From positions 98,411,119 to 98,475,118 of the forward strand of contig CM057834.1 of the NCBI GenBank assembly GCA_030068075.1: 64,000 nt of DNA, read 5' to 3'. Positions 1-11,900 of the stretch are shown piece after piece. Within the stretch, counting starts at the first letter, position 1. The number at the start of each line of letters is the position of its first letter. The stretch is from Paguma larvata (Eukaryota; Chordata; Mammalia; Carnivora; Viverridae). The translations under genes and the position numbers were made by a program. Under the pieces are notes generated by a model. That model searched no databases and was not told the DNA's origin. It worked only from the letters and a program-made list of their open reading frames with translations.

Positions 1-913
1 ACGCAGCCGCCGGTGGCACCCGGGGCCCAAGGTCCCCGAGGCCGCAGAGCCCCCCTGGGCTGTCCCCATCCACACGGGCCTGCGAGCTTTGGGGAGAAAG
101 AGCTCCGTGGCTGCAGAAACCCCGACTCCCTGGGGATCCCTGCCCTTGGACTATAGAGAAGGCAGTTATCTCTCTGGCAAGAGCGGGGCTCAGGCCCTTG
201 CTGGGGAACTTTCTTCGGGAAACCCGCACCCTCAAGCCTACCCAGGCAACCTGCAGGCATCTGGAAGGCAGTGGCGGCCCTGCCTTTTCTAACCCTGTCT
301 TCTTCTCTGTAATTCTGAGCTTTGACGTCTGGGCCCCGCCCTGACCCCGGGGGAGGGGGGGCTGTCCCCCCACCCCGAGCTAGCCACTTCCTAGAGGTGG
401 CGCAGGCCTCACCTGCGAGCATCCCTCTCAGACTCCCGACGGCCCACCCACAGCGCACGCGACCCGAGCTCCTCTCTCAGCTTCCACACTCCGAGCCATC
501 ATCGCTTCGCTGTCTAATCACCCGAAGGCAGGTACGACACCGCCAGGGACAGCCGCTGGACCCGGAGCCCGGCGAAATGATTCAAACGGGCCAATCCCAA
601 ACCCACGTACCTGCCTCACGCGTTCCTTCCCGCAGAAACCACAATAAAGGCTCCCGCCTACGCTTCCCTCTCCCGCCTTCTGCCTTCTGACCCAGACTGG
701 TGCCTCCGTGTGCGGTCCTGCTTGGCGTGTACAGCCTCCCGTTTCTAGGGATCCATGAGCCTGGGAAACTCTTCTTCCTTGGTGACAGTCACGCGGGTGT
801 CCGTGGGTCTTCCCATACCCCCCGGTTCAAACAAATCCTGAGTACCCTTAACACACTTCCCTGGGGAGTGTGCAAGCTGGTTGGGAAGAAAATGGATTAG
901 AGAAAATGAGGGT

Positions 914-1031
914 GGGGCCCCTGGCTGGCTCAGTCTGTGGTACATGCGACTTTTAATCTCGGGGTTGTGAGTTCGAACCCCACGCTGGGTGTAGAGATTA
1001 CTTAAAACCTTTTTTTAAATTCTTTTTTTTT
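914..1031 (+). mobile_element. short tRNA-Lys-derived SINE with intact B box
   Basis: The head is strikingly like tRNA-Lys(UUU): TGGCTCAGTC A-box region, anticodon loop CTTTTAA and GTTCGAACCCC B box, followed by a short AT-rich tail rather than the long CT-rich body. It is flanked by the 13-bp duplication AGAAAATGAGGGT (901-913 and 1244-1256), with a second SINE inserted at its 3' end. Confidence 0.8.
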
Positions 1032-1044
1032 TTTTTTTAAGGAG

Positions 1045-1231
1045 GGGGTGCCTGGGTGGCTCAATAGGTTTAGTGTCTGACTCTTGATTTCAGCTCAGGT
1101 CATGACCTCACAGTTGGTGGCATGGAGCCCCGAGTTGGGCTCTGTGCTGAATGTAGATCCTGCTTGGGATTCTCTCTCTCCCGCCCTCTGCCTCTCCCCC
1201 CTCCCCAGAAAATAAATGAAAACTCACAGTA
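1045..1231 (+). mobile_element. carnivore SINE inserted into the tail of the preceding SINE
   Basis: Full-length copy starting GGGGTGCCTGGGTGGCTCA. Its target duplication TTTTTTTTAAGGAG occurs at 1031-1044 and 1232-1245. Confidence 0.9.
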
Positions 1232-1470
1232 TTTTTTTTAAGGAGAAAATGAGGGTCACCACTTCAGAACCCTGGCAATGTTTACTATTAAATAAAACTT
1301 ACTCATGACTTCAACTTTTCAGCAATGGAGAAATTGCTTCGAAAGATAGTGAGCCACTCATGGCTACAGGTATTCAAGCAGAGGAGAAGTCTTCTTTGAA
1401 GAATCTATTCTTTGATTCTCTGATGGGCTTTAGCCGGCAGATCTGTGGTTCAGGGAAGTGGGGCTGATGT

Positions 1471-1472
1471 GA

Positions 1473-1506
<34 letters not shown>

Positions 1507-1522
1507 CGGACGGATGGATGGG
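1471..1522. repeat. (GGAT)n/(GGAC)n microsatellite
   Basis: About 50 bp of GGAT units with scattered GGAC variants. Confidence 0.9.
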
Positions 1523-3204
1523 GTAGGTGGGAAGCTTCGTAGGGAGAAAGGAATGTCACATGACTTCCAAGGCTCATGAACCAAAAGGCAAGTGACTAAG
1601 AGTTTGGGACTTCGGGAAACTTCTCATAGGGTTGGAAGTCTGTGGCTTTCTTAAGGTTACTTTCTGCCCAGAGGGCAGGGGGCAGTCACTGGTTATCCAA
1701 TGGTCCATTCTGAGACCTGAGAGATCAGAGGCGTGGGCATGGTGGCAGGCGCTCCTTGCGCCCCAGGGAAGCTGAGCCCACCTGAGAACGTCACCCGAAC
1801 CGGATTGTTTTCTTGCCTGAGGAAGGAGCAACGTGTTACCTAAAGGACCTCCGGGCCCTCTCGGACCTCAACACAGACAGTTGGTGACAAGGGCTCGGAT
1901 CCACACCGTCTCTCTGAACCTCAGGTCTCAGGGCTGCTGTCAGGATAAGGGACGAGGAAGCATTTCGACAAACATAAGCAGCAACCTGGGATGTACGGGA
2001 TCATTCTGGAACCAGCGGGCTGCACTAGCGTAAGCTCACGGTTAAGCAAAAAGCTGGTACCGTTTCGCGATGAGCGAAGGGCCGGCACCCTGCGGCCATG
2101 CCCCTGGCTCTGGCACCAGGGGGCCACCGGGGACCCAGCCAACCACAATACTCTCTCCTGCTGGCTCTGGAACCAGGCTCGCTGGGTCAGCGGGGCTTGT
2201 TTTATTTTCTGTGTGCTTTATTCCAAAGCATACAAATAAGCCTGCGGAAAGAGCCTCATTAGTTTTGCTTGGAACGGCCGGAGATGCCAGGGAAACTGGG
2301 CTTCACCATCCAAAGTGTTCAAAGGCTCGCTGCACTTGGAGGCGAGCGCCCGTGCGCGGCTTCCGGGGGGTGAGCGACTTTCTGCGGTTCTGACTGCCAG
2401 CGATTCCGCGTCTCGGGTCCCTGGTATTATTATTCATTGGAGATTGAGGAGCAGAAACAACCCCATTCCAGCCGGCCAGCTACCGACCACAGATACGGTT
2501 ACTGTTTTCACCTGCATCGGTTGCCACTAACCTCTCCGCTGCACCTTGCGAACCCTGCTTCCTCTTCTGGCTTGGAGCTTTTCTGAGATCGTCCCCCTGC
2601 CCCTCTCCGCGCCCCACCTTAGAGAGCGAGGGTCAGCTCTCCCGAAGGAGAGGCTGGTAGATCAAAGACATCTGTAGAAGACCGGAAGCCCACTGTCGGC
2701 CCCGTCTCTGGTCTTGGGGACATTCCTGCGTGTGGCCCATCCCCTCTGACTCGCCTCCCCCGCACGAATGAATCTTCCCAAACACGGCTTCCTGAGAATC
2801 ACCCATAGCAGCCTCCCCAGACCAAAAAACGATGACGCAAAAACAAAACGAGGACCAGAAGGCTAGCTCCGTACTCAGTACAGAAGAGCCCCACGTTCTC
2901 CAGTAAGGGAAACTGGACCCGTGATCGCCTGGCCCGCAGCCACCCCGCCTTCCAACGGCTCGGGCTTGCAGAAAGCTGTCGCCCAGAGTCCTCACCGGCC
3001 CCTCGGCACCCCCACGCCGGCACGCAACCGCCTCTACAGTTTCGCGCGCCTAGTTCCGCATCAGAATCCTGATGCGGCCCCTGCCACTCGCCGTGGGCTC
3101 TCCTAGCATCTATCGGTTATTACCCGGCCTCCCCCTCGAAATTGATTCCTTGAGTACGTTTTTAGTGTTTAGGGTATTTGCATGTGCTACCTCTACTTGC
3201 ACTA

Positions 3205-3335
3205 CAGGTAAATGGGTACGATGTTACTTTCTCTTTTTTAATCGGTAAGGAAATTGTAGCTCAGAGAGGCTGACTTGCCAAGGTTACGAACGCGTCAGTT
3301 GCCACGCCGGGACTGAATCACAGGTGCGTCCCCTC
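3205..3335 (-). mobile_element. MIR element, diverged
   Basis: Order of core motifs matches reverse-oriented MIR: GGAAATTGTAGCTCAGAGAGGCTGACTTGCC-like core, then the decayed accession-list segment. Ancient mammalian SINE. Confidence 0.6.
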
Positions 3336-4746
3336 CGGAGTCTGACTGTGTTCCACACTGTGCTAACAGGCTCACGCCCCCTTTTATTTGTTTATTTTTG
3401 CTTAATTTGTATCTCCTGGGTTTTTGGTACTAGGGGCCTGTTCATTACTCGTGTGATTAAAAAGGAGAAGATACGCTCCCTCCTGACGTTGGGCAGGCTC
3501 CCTCGAGGGGTCTATCCCGAAGAAAGTCTGAAACACGAGGGAAGGCTTATGCACACAGGGATGGACTCTGCAGCAGCGGGGGAGGCTCGGACGCCACCTG
3601 AGGCGCAAGCAGCGGACTGCGGCCAGGTGTGGTCTGACGGAGTCACGCGTCCCAGTGCAAGGCGATCGCAGCAAATCAAAGCCGGGCCTCCGAAGCCTGC
3701 AAATCACATGGGAAATGCCGCAGGGAAACCCCAGACCAGTCCCTGCATCACCTCAGCTGTATCAGTGCCACAGGGGACGAGACACACACGACACACGTGA
3801 GCAGAAGCGTCACGGGTAACGGAGCGGGGTTCAATTTCTGAGCGTGCTGGAAATCCGGCACGGACCCTTTGCCAAACCCCATGCCACCTGTAGCCAGGAG
3901 CCTAACTGTCACACGCCGCGTGCCAAGCTCGGGGGACCCACGGCCCCGCATCCGCGCTGGCCACAGCGCCGGCTCTGTGAGTCACGCCGCCTGTGGAAAG
4001 CCGAAGACCCACGGTGGCTGCTCAGCAAAGCCTGTCTCCCTCCTTCCGTAGGTGGCCGCGGCTGGCCCTGTGCCCTGCGTGGCAATCCGGGGACCTGCCA
4101 GATCTATGCACGGGGAAGCCAGAGACGCTGAAACAAGAGGGCTTCCTGGGCCCAGCACCCCAGACCCGGGCTGCACTGGCTGCCCTTGTGTTTCTCGCAG
4201 GAGCTCGGCAGCCCAGAAGAGGGGGCATGGCAAGGCCTTGGCTCGGTGTTGACTTAGCCATCTGTACGGGGTCACGTAGGGATGTCGACTGCGATAGCAC
4301 TTTACTTGGGAATCGCACCCCTACGAACAGCTGGAGGCCAGCGTTCCTGCCTCTGTTAAGGCTCTGCAAACACACCGGGGGCAGCTTAGTAGCTTCTAAA
4401 GCAGCCCAGCTGGGAGCCCACATGACAAAGAGGACCGCTGGGCACTCCAACACCCTTCTTGAAACCTAGACCGGGAGCCTTGTTAATCGGCTCAAGAAAC
4501 GTAGAGCTCTTCTCTCTTGGCGAAACGAGGGGTATTCAAGGTAAGTTACGTGCGGGCTCCAGCTGGCTCGGCCAGGACCCCACGGACTGCAGGACCCTTA
4601 AACAAACCAGCTGGAGAATCTTCCCAGGGGCAGGGCCGAGACTTCCTTGGAGCTACAAGAATAGGTCGTACCCAGCGCCTAAAATCGTCTGTGGGGGGTT
4701 GGCAGACTCTGGTCTAAGATTTCCTTGCACTGAAACATACCACCTG

Positions 4747-4936
4747 GACGGGGTGCCCGGGGGGCTCAGTCAGTTAAGCGTCCGACTTGGGCTCAGATCA
4801 CAATCTCATGGTTGGTGGGTTCGAGCCCCGCGTCGGGCTCTGTGCTGACCGCTCGGAGCCTGGAGCCTGCTTCGGATTCTGTGTCTCCCTCTCTCTCTGC
4901 TCCTCCCCCCCACAATAAATAAACATTAAAAAAAAA
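4747..4936 (+). mobile_element. felid SINEC copy
   Basis: Full copy from GGGTGCCCGGGGGGCTCAG to the AATAAATAAACATTAAAA tail. Target duplication GAAACATACCACCTG (4732-4746) and GAAATATACCACCTG (4937-4951). Confidence 0.93.
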
Positions 4937-5454
4937 GAAATATACCACCTGTTGGGGTGTATGCAGAAGTGGGGGACACACGGCCTCATCCACCCCCGGG
5001 ACTGGTACGCCGCTATTTACTGAAGTACCTGGATGTTTGCTGGCTTAGAACCGTTTGTCTCGAAGCCCCTCAGAGAGGCTTCTGGCCAGGCAGAACTAGA
5101 AACTCGTAAGTCCGGAACTGTAAACTCACATGGAGCCCTTGGGCTCTCGTGCCCTGGTTCTCACCCCAACCCCCGCCCAGGCCCTCGAAGGGTAACCGTT
5201 TCTCCACCTTTCGCAACCAAGTTCTGGACTCTCCAAGGTCTTCAGAGACTTCGGCTGCTGCGGGGAGCTGCACGTGAGGGGAGACTGCGCGCGGGCCCCG
5301 AGCTCCCCCTGCCACCAGCCCCGAGTGTGGAGCGGGTCTCGAGCCCCCTGCCCCCACCGTCCACAGGAGCCCCGTGTGTACCGACTGTGCGTGCTGGAGC
5401 CGCCGCCTGCCCGGTGGCGGCCTCGCAGCTCTCAGCTGAGCCAGCAAGTGTGGA

Positions 5455-5545
5455 GCTCTAGGTCCCACGGGGCGACTGTGACTTGCCCCAGGCCACACAG
5501 CTGGGTGCCGAGGGGGCCCGGCAACTGACAAGGAAGGGCTCGGCC
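5455..5545 (-). mobile_element. MIR fragment
   Basis: Contains the reverse MIR core pattern GACTTGCCCCAGGCCACACAGCTGG.. in part. Short and diverged. Confidence 0.5.
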
Positions 5546-6884
5546 CCGCCTGCTGGAAGGGGGCTTGTTCGTGGGGCCCCGTGGTGGTGACCTCTCCCGA
5601 CTCCTTGGAGTCTGAACAAGTCCAAGGTGCAAAGAACGGATGGCGGGAGGGGAAGGACTCGCCAGTGGTGCTGGCCCCCAAAAGGGTGACGCACACTGTG
5701 GGCTCGCCGGCGGACTTGGGGTAACTAAGACACAGACACACACACATACGCCCAGGTGTGTGTCTGCCGAAGGCGGCAGGGACCTCTCCTCCTCTCGGGG
5801 TCTTACTGAGCCCACCCCCAGGCCCCCTTCCCGATTCCTCCAGCATCCATCCCGTTAACTTCCAGGGCCCACCCCGTGGCTCCGGGGGAGCACACAGTTT
5901 TCTGAACACTGCACGGTCTCTACCCGAATGTCTCATCCAAGTTCACTGGCCGACCAAGGAGGACTCTCCTCAGACCCAGGAAGTGGGAGCCCGCCGTCTG
6001 GGACGCAAGTGTCCTCACCTTCAACAGAAATCGCCCCACACTCGGGAAGCCCTCGTTTTCCTCTTCCGTTCTGGAGTCAAGAACAGGACGGGTTTCTCCC
6101 TTAACACAATCTCCTTCGGTCTGTCGAAGCTTCCCACAGCCCCTCACCCCGCGGCTCTTGCTCCACCTCCTGGTGGTCCCTCTCTTAACACAAACACCTA
6201 TGAAACCCCCAGTTACAAGACACAAGAGAAACGGAAGACAGACCCCCAGCCTCGGGGACTTGAGTCCTGGCTGGGAGGAAAGTCACGGAGACGAGGAAAA
6301 GCAGGCAGAGGGTCGATGTTGTACCTCACGTGGTACAGACGGCAGCCTTCGTAGAAGTTTCCAGAAGGAAGTGGCTACTTTGGAAGACAGTCATAAAAAA
6401 AAGAGCTTCATGGAAAGAGCAAGGTGGAAGCTGAGGGTTTGCAAGGTGAGCAGGAGCAGGTTAGGGCATTCTGCCAAGGTTCTGGAAGGCTCCAGAAGGC
6501 TCGCGGCAACCAGCTCTTCTATTTAAGCCCAAAGCCAGGCTTGATGCATCCACCGCCGAATGCTGAGGGGCCGAGCTTGGCCATCCCAGGCAGGTGCTCT
6601 AGTTCTGAACATCTGTGACCTAAAACCACCTCGAGGGCACCGCTGAGCAGAAGGCTCCGGGCTGCCAGGTGGCAGAAAGCAGGCCGCTCCCCAACACGCA
6701 CCCGTCGTCCTGATTTAATTGAAACCAACGCAGATCACACCGGGGCATAAAGCAATTTCTCCCTGCAGACTGCCCTCTATAACTGTGCCCCAAAGCGTGT
6801 CCTGTCTCAGGCTGGACCCACCTGCCCGAGTGCACTCGGGGGAGGGTAGGAGCCTTCACACGCCCTTGTAAACTGATGCTACGC

Positions 6885-7035
6885 TCCTGCGAGGTCCAGT
6901 CCAGGTCTGCCGCCTGCTGGCACCGAGACCTTGGACAGGCACCGAAGCCCTCTGTGCCTCAGTTTCCTCTTCTGCAAAGTGGGGATGATGAATGACCTCA
7001 CCCAGCCCGCGGGGTTGCCTTGGGGATTACACGAG
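6885..7035 (+). mobile_element. MIR element
   Basis: Shows GACCTTGGACAGGCACC, GTGCCTCAGTTTCCTC and GCAAAGTGGGGATGATGA in consensus order, then a GGGGTTGCCTTGGGGATTAC segment. Forward MIR. Confidence 0.8.
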
Positions 7036-8137
7036 CATGTATGTAGGTGTACATTCGGACACACACACACGTGAACACGTATACACGTATGTCCTCTAGA
7101 TGCAGACAGAGACCCTGCCTGGCCCGGGGCACGCACTGGGCGAGGGCTCTGAGTTTTAAGGAGGTGCACGGGGCCTGGGAGCTGACGGCACCCAGCACCC
7201 TGGGAGGCAGCGGGGTCCATTTTAACACCAGCATTAAAGGAGCCCCACTGGGCATCTCACACTACAACAGCCGCCATCGCCATCGCAGACAGAGCCACCG
7301 AGACCGAACCTTGAGGCAAAGTAGGAAATGGCGAAAGGGAATCAAAACACACCCCTACGATCACCTCTGGGGCGGGCCGGGGTGCTGGAGCAGGGCCAGG
7401 GACACACAGTAACAGAGGGGCAGCGGGGCCAGGAGAAGGGCTTGGAGAGAGACCGCCGCCCCTTTAACCAACCCACTGCCCACCGTTTGTTTAGTGAGCC
7501 TCACCTGGTTCGAGCCCCGCTGGGGCCCCACGGGCACAGAGTTGCTGCTGAACAAGACCTAGAACACGCTCTTGTGATGAGCTGGACAGACGGGGGTCCG
7601 GTTTGCTCAGAGAGGACGGGGCTCCGAGCTGGGGGGCGGGGAGCGGGCCGGTAGGGTGTGGCCAGCCGCCCGGGTCAGTGATGGGGTGCCCGGGGCCGGG
7701 GGGGGGGCAGGGAGAGCCCACCGCACCACGCAGTCAGGTGCATTTCTCACAAACGGCTGGAGGGGACGGATGGGACGATGAACCCACAGCAGAAAGATTG
7801 CGGCCCTGACTTAACCAAACCAAACCAAACCACCGGGCTCCCCCTTTACCAGCCTGGGGGAGCTGAGCCTCTGCTGAGAGTCACAATGGGCACCTAGGCG
7901 TCCTCAGGACACCGCACGGGAACCCGGTCTTCAGCTCCCATCGCCCCCTCCCCCTCCCCCGCCCATGGCAGGAGGAATGTCACCTGGGGGCAGGGCCCGG
8001 GCTGGGGTGCCCGCCAGCCTTCCCACGCGGCCGGGTGTGGCCCCGGTGCGCAGCTGCCTGCAGACACCCCCGTGAAAGATGGAAAAACAGGCAGCGGGTT
8101 CATGTATCCAGGCCGTCGGTTACAGGAATTCTGTATC

Positions 8138-8327
8138 CGGGCGCCTGGGCGGCTCGGTCTGCTAAGTGTCCTACTCTCAATCTCGGCTCGGGTCACGATC
8201 TCACGGTTCGTGGGGTCAAGCCCCACACTGGGCTCTGTGCTGGCAGCGCAGAGCCTGCTGGGGATTCTCTCTCTCCCCCTCTCGCTGCCCCTCCCCCCTC
8301 TCAAAAATAAATAAAGTTAAAAAAAAA
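8138..8327 (+). mobile_element. felid SINEC copy
   Basis: Full copy. Target duplication AGGAATTCTGTATC (8124-8137) and AGGAATTCGGTATC (8328-8341). Forms an inverted pair with the next SINE. Confidence 0.93.
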
Positions 8328-8390
8328 AGGAATTCGGTATCAATTTTTCTGAAAATTGAATAAACGCTGAAACTTTTTAAACGTTTTAAC

Positions 8391-8587
8391 AATTTTATTT
8401 TATTTTTTTATTTTCGAGAAAGAGAGAGGGCATGCGCATGGGGGAGAGGGGCAGAGGGGGCATCTTAAGCAGGCTCCATGCTCGGCGTGGAGCCCGACGT
8501 GAGGCTCGATCCCACGACCCTGGGATGGTGGCCGGAGCCAAAATCAAGAGTCGGATGCTCAACCGGCTGAGCCACCCGGCGCCCCAA
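8391..8587 (-). mobile_element. felid SINEC copy, inverted
   Basis: Reverse copy ending CCACCCGGCGCCCC. It is flanked by imperfect duplications of AACGTTTTAACAATTTTA type (near 8379 and 8588). Confidence 0.9.
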
Positions 8588-8642
8588 AACATTTTAGCAA
8601 TTTTAAAAGCGGTCTCTCTGAACGCATCATACCCTTCCTTGC

Positions 8643-9022
8643 TGTTAGGGGCCAAACCGTGTCATCCCCACAAAAAGATACGTTAGGGCCCGGGACCTCT
8701 GAATGTGACCTTCTTTGGACAGAGGGCATTACTCGGCAGTAACCAAGTAACGGCGAGGGCACTAGGGTGGCCCTGGTCCAATCCGACTGGCGTCCTCACA
8801 AAACATCGGAAATCTGGACCCGGACGCAGATACGTGTAGGGGAGAGATACGGAGAAGAGAGCCAGCCGTCTGGGAGCCCCGGGGACGGGCCCGGAGCAGA
8901 GCCTCCCGAGGGCTCTCGGAGCGAGCAGCGCCCTGCCCACGCCCGCGTTTGACTTTCTGTGATAGGACAAGTTCCTGCTGCTCCACCCCCCAAGCCCCTT
9001 CGTGGTGCTGGGCTGCAGCCGT
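8643..9022 (+). mobile_element. MLT1-like MaLR solo LTR
   Basis: Follows the MLT1 LTR outline: start TGTTAGGGGCC, a CCCCACAAAAAGATACGTTA segment, GAATGTGACCTTCTTTGGA, then GTCCTCACA, ending near the decayed TGGTGCTGGGCTGCAGCC. No internal retroviral genes are present. Confidence 0.75.
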
Positions 9023-9044
9023 CCCAGGAAATGAAGACACTGGC

Positions 9045-9620
9045 TTTCTTTCCCCTTCATCGCTTTCAACAGCTTTATTAAGACCAGATCCACATACAAT
9101 ACGTTCACCCGTGTAAGGCACACGTTAAATCGGTTTTTTTTTAACTTTTTTTTTTTTTTTTTTTTGAGAGACATAGAGACAGAGTATGAGCAAGGGAAGG
9201 GCAGAAAGAGAGAGGGAGACACAGAATCCGAAGCAGGCTCCAGGCTCCGAGCCGTCAGCACAGAGCCTGACGCGGGGCTCAAACTCACAGACCGTGAGAT
9301 CATGACCTGAGCCAAAGTCGGCCGCTTAACTGACTGAGCCCCCCAGGCCCCCCATGTTAAGTCGTTTTTAGCCTGTTCACGGAGCTGTGTGGCCGTTGCC
9401 ACGGCCAATTTCGGGACATTTTCATCCCCGCCCCCCAAAGAACCCCCATGCCCGCGACTCGTCACTTCCACTCCCCAGCCTGCGGCGACTGCCGAGCTCC
9501 TTTGGGTCCGTGCCTTCCGAGACATTTCCTATAACTGGAATCATGCGCCGCGTGGGCTTGGGTGATGGGCTTCGTCCTGTCTGAACCGGAATTAGCCTAG
9601 GTATTCAGACACGGGGCAGC
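9045..9620. mobile_element. LINE-1 fragment split by a SINE
   Basis: AGCTTTATTAAGACCAGATC.. through CACATACAATACGTTCACCC, then after the SINE GGAGCTGTGTGGCCGTTGCCAC and CATTTTCATCCC match the familiar old L1 block (consensus AGCTTTATTGAGATATAATT..). Many A/T positions have become G/C. Orientation not assigned. Confidence 0.65.
9133..9353 (-). mobile_element. felid SINEC copy inside LINE-1
   Basis: Reverse full copy with a poly-T start and the head GAGCCCCCCAGGCCCCCC. Flanking duplications of ACGTTAAATCGTTTTT type interrupt the L1 block. Confidence 0.92.
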
Positions 9621-10796
9621 ACCCTACAGGGGAACCCACCGGACCGGAGTTTGAACCCGTCCCCTCCTGTCTCGCCCTGTGATCTGGACTGTGTTTCTTA
9701 GCCTGCCTGACCCGGAGTCCCGCCACCTGCGGGGAGGGGGCTCCCCACAGCTCGGCGGCCGGGGGGCTGGTTCAGTGACGGCACGTGTGTGGGCCTGCCC
9801 TCGCTGGCTTTAGGGATAGTGGGTCCCCTTCTCGTGCCTCGAAGACTCCTGGCTGACTTGACTTGCTGCGGGGATGGCACCGAGGGGCCTGGGCAGGTAG
9901 GGCCCGGCAGGCCCTTCTAAATCCCCCCAACTGCTGGGCGTTCCCGCCTGAGAGCTGATGAGAAATGGTAGCCCAGTGCTGGGTTCTGCACACCAGTAAT
10001 TACTGTTTTGACTGGAGTCCACTGGCCCCGTCATCACTGTCGGTTTCTACGCACACTGCCGTCTCCAGAGACTTCTCACCGCTGGCCTGTCCCTCAAGGA
10101 GCCACGGTGCACGGTCAGAGAGCCCAGCCACCAGCCACAAGCCTGTGACCCGCGCGTCACCCACTTGCTAGTTCACGTGTGTGGGGGGCCAAGCGCACGC
10201 TCTGGGAGGGGGAACTCTTCCCCGCCCCCCCCATGGCCCGGCCGGCCCTGCCCACCAGGCAGAGGAGAAGGACTCACCGCGGGCGCGGCCCCATCGTCAG
10301 GCTTAGTGACTAAGACAGGCCACCCGAGGGACGGGAAGGAGCCTCGGTGACAGGTGGGAGAGCCGGGGCCGGGCTGGCTGCAGGTAAAGTCTGTACCACG
10401 AATCTCGGGGTTGCTTCGGCCCCGGTTTGTGGGCACTCACCGCATGCCAGGCGCTGCGGTGGGCACGCAGCCCTTGGCCACGTCCGTTCTGACAAGAAAG
10501 CAGAACCGGAGGGGATGTCGGCCGGGACCACCTCACCTCATCTGAACTTCAAAACTGAGCAACGGCAGAGGGCAGGGAGGGGAGGCGGAGGAAGGGACAC
10601 CCTCGGTCTGTTTCTGGAGCTTCCTCAACCTGATCCTGCGGTCCTCCCCAGCGCTGAGCCCAGAGCCACACCGACCGGTGGGAGCTGGAAGGGAGGTCAA
10701 GTCCACTCCTGGCGAAATCACGGGTCAGATGCTCCCAACCCAGAGGGAACGCCGGAACCCCCCGGGGCGCCGTGTCATCGCCACACCGACACCCAT

Positions 10797-10999
10797 GGGG
10801 CTCCTGCCTGGCCCCGCCGGGTGAGCATCCGACTCGGGCTCGGGTCATGATCTTGTGGTTTGTGAGTTCCAGCCCTGCGTCCGGCTCGCTGCTGTCAGCC
10901 TGTCAGCACAGAGCCTGCTTCAGGTCCTCTGTCCCTCTCTCTTTGCCCCTCCCCTGCTTGCACTCTCCCCAAAATAAATAAAGATTAAAAAAAAAATCA
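10797..10999 (+). mobile_element. SINEC copy with decayed head
   Basis: From about GGGGCTCCTGCCTGG through GAGCATCCGACTCGGGCTCGGG to an AATAAATAAAGATTAAAA tail. The A box is damaged. Confidence 0.82.
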
Positions 11000-11053
11000 T
11001 AGATGCCCAGATTCGCCTGGAGAGCTACTGAGTCAGAACTTACGGGGCTGAGG

Positions 11054-11273
11054 GACTCCCGGGTGGCTCAGCAGGTTAAGCGTCTGACTTGGGCTCAGGT
11101 CCTGATCTCATGGTTCATGGGTTCGAGCCCTGCGTTGGGCTCTGTGCTGATGGCTCAGAGCCTGGAGCCTGCTTCGGATTCTTGTCTCCCTCTGTCTCTG
11201 CCCCTCCCCCGGTCTCACTCTGTCTCTCTCTTTCTCTCTCAAAAATAAATAAACATTAAAAATTTAAAAAAAA
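11054..11273 (+). mobile_element. felid SINEC copy
   Basis: Full copy with a 19-bp target duplication: AGAACTTACGGGGCTGAGG (11035-11053) and AGAACTTGCAGGGCTGAGG (11274-11292). Confidence 0.94.
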
Positions 11274-11458
11274 AGAACTTGCAGGGCTGAGGACAACAGT
11301 TTGGGGGACTGAAAAGCACCCTAATTAAGAACAAGCAGCTCACGGAAATAAGCACACTTGCTCCCGGCATAATCTGTACTCAAAAGAGAAGGTGCCTTTG
11401 AGAAGGGAAATGTGAAATCAGGAATTTGCGCTGTCCTTTTAAGAAGGAATCAGGTTTT

Positions 11459-11900
11459 GGGGCGCCTGAGTGGCTCAGTCGGCTGAGGCTCTGACTCTTG
11501 ATTTCGGCTCATGTCATGATTTCACGGTCATGGGATCGAGCCCCAAGTCAGGCTCTGAGCTGATGGTGCGAAGCCTCCTTGGGATTCTCTCTCTCTCCTT
11601 CTCTCTCTCTGCCCTTCCCTGCTTGCTCTCTCTCTCTCTCTCAAAATAAACAAATAATAAATTTTTTTTAACGTTTATTTATTTTGGAGAGACAGAGACA
11701 GAACGTGAGCAAGGGAAGGGCAGAGAGAGAGGGAGACACAGAATCCGAAGCAGGCTCCAGGCTCTGATGAGCCATCAGCACAGAGCCCGACGCGGGGCTC
11801 GAACTCACAGACCGTGAGATCATGACCTGAGCTGAAGTCGGACGCTTAACCAACTGAGCCACCCAGGCGCCCCAAAATAAACAAATATTAAAAAAAAAAA
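11459..11900 (+). mobile_element. SINEC copy split by a nested inverted SINE
   Basis: The outer copy runs 11459-11659 and resumes at 11874-11900 as tail. The outer duplication AAGGAATCAGGTTT lies just before 11459 and again from about 11901. The other SINE is inserted in its A-rich tail. Confidence 0.93.
11660..11873 (-). mobile_element. felid SINEC copy nested in the tail of another
   Basis: Reverse full copy ending CCACCCAGGCGCCCC. Target duplication AAAATAAACAAATAATA (11643-11659) and AAAATAAACAAATATTA (11874-11890), taken from the host SINE tail. Confidence 0.94.

Noticed and set aside
914..1000. Functional tRNA-Lys gene
   Set aside because: It has stem mismatches, continues into a SINE tail, and is flanked by a retroposition duplication, so it is a tRNA-derived SINE.
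1471..1522. CRISPR-like array
   Set aside because: A simple tetranucleotide run without unique spacers, in mammalian DNA.
5070..5936. 288-codon minus-strand frame in intron 1
   Set aside because: No domain, no flanking splice sites, overlaps a MIR fragment and several other random frames in GC-rich DNA.
8683..9525. 280-codon minus-strand frame
   Set aside because: It runs through an MLT1 LTR, an L1 piece and a SINE, so the apparent protein is translated repeat sequence.
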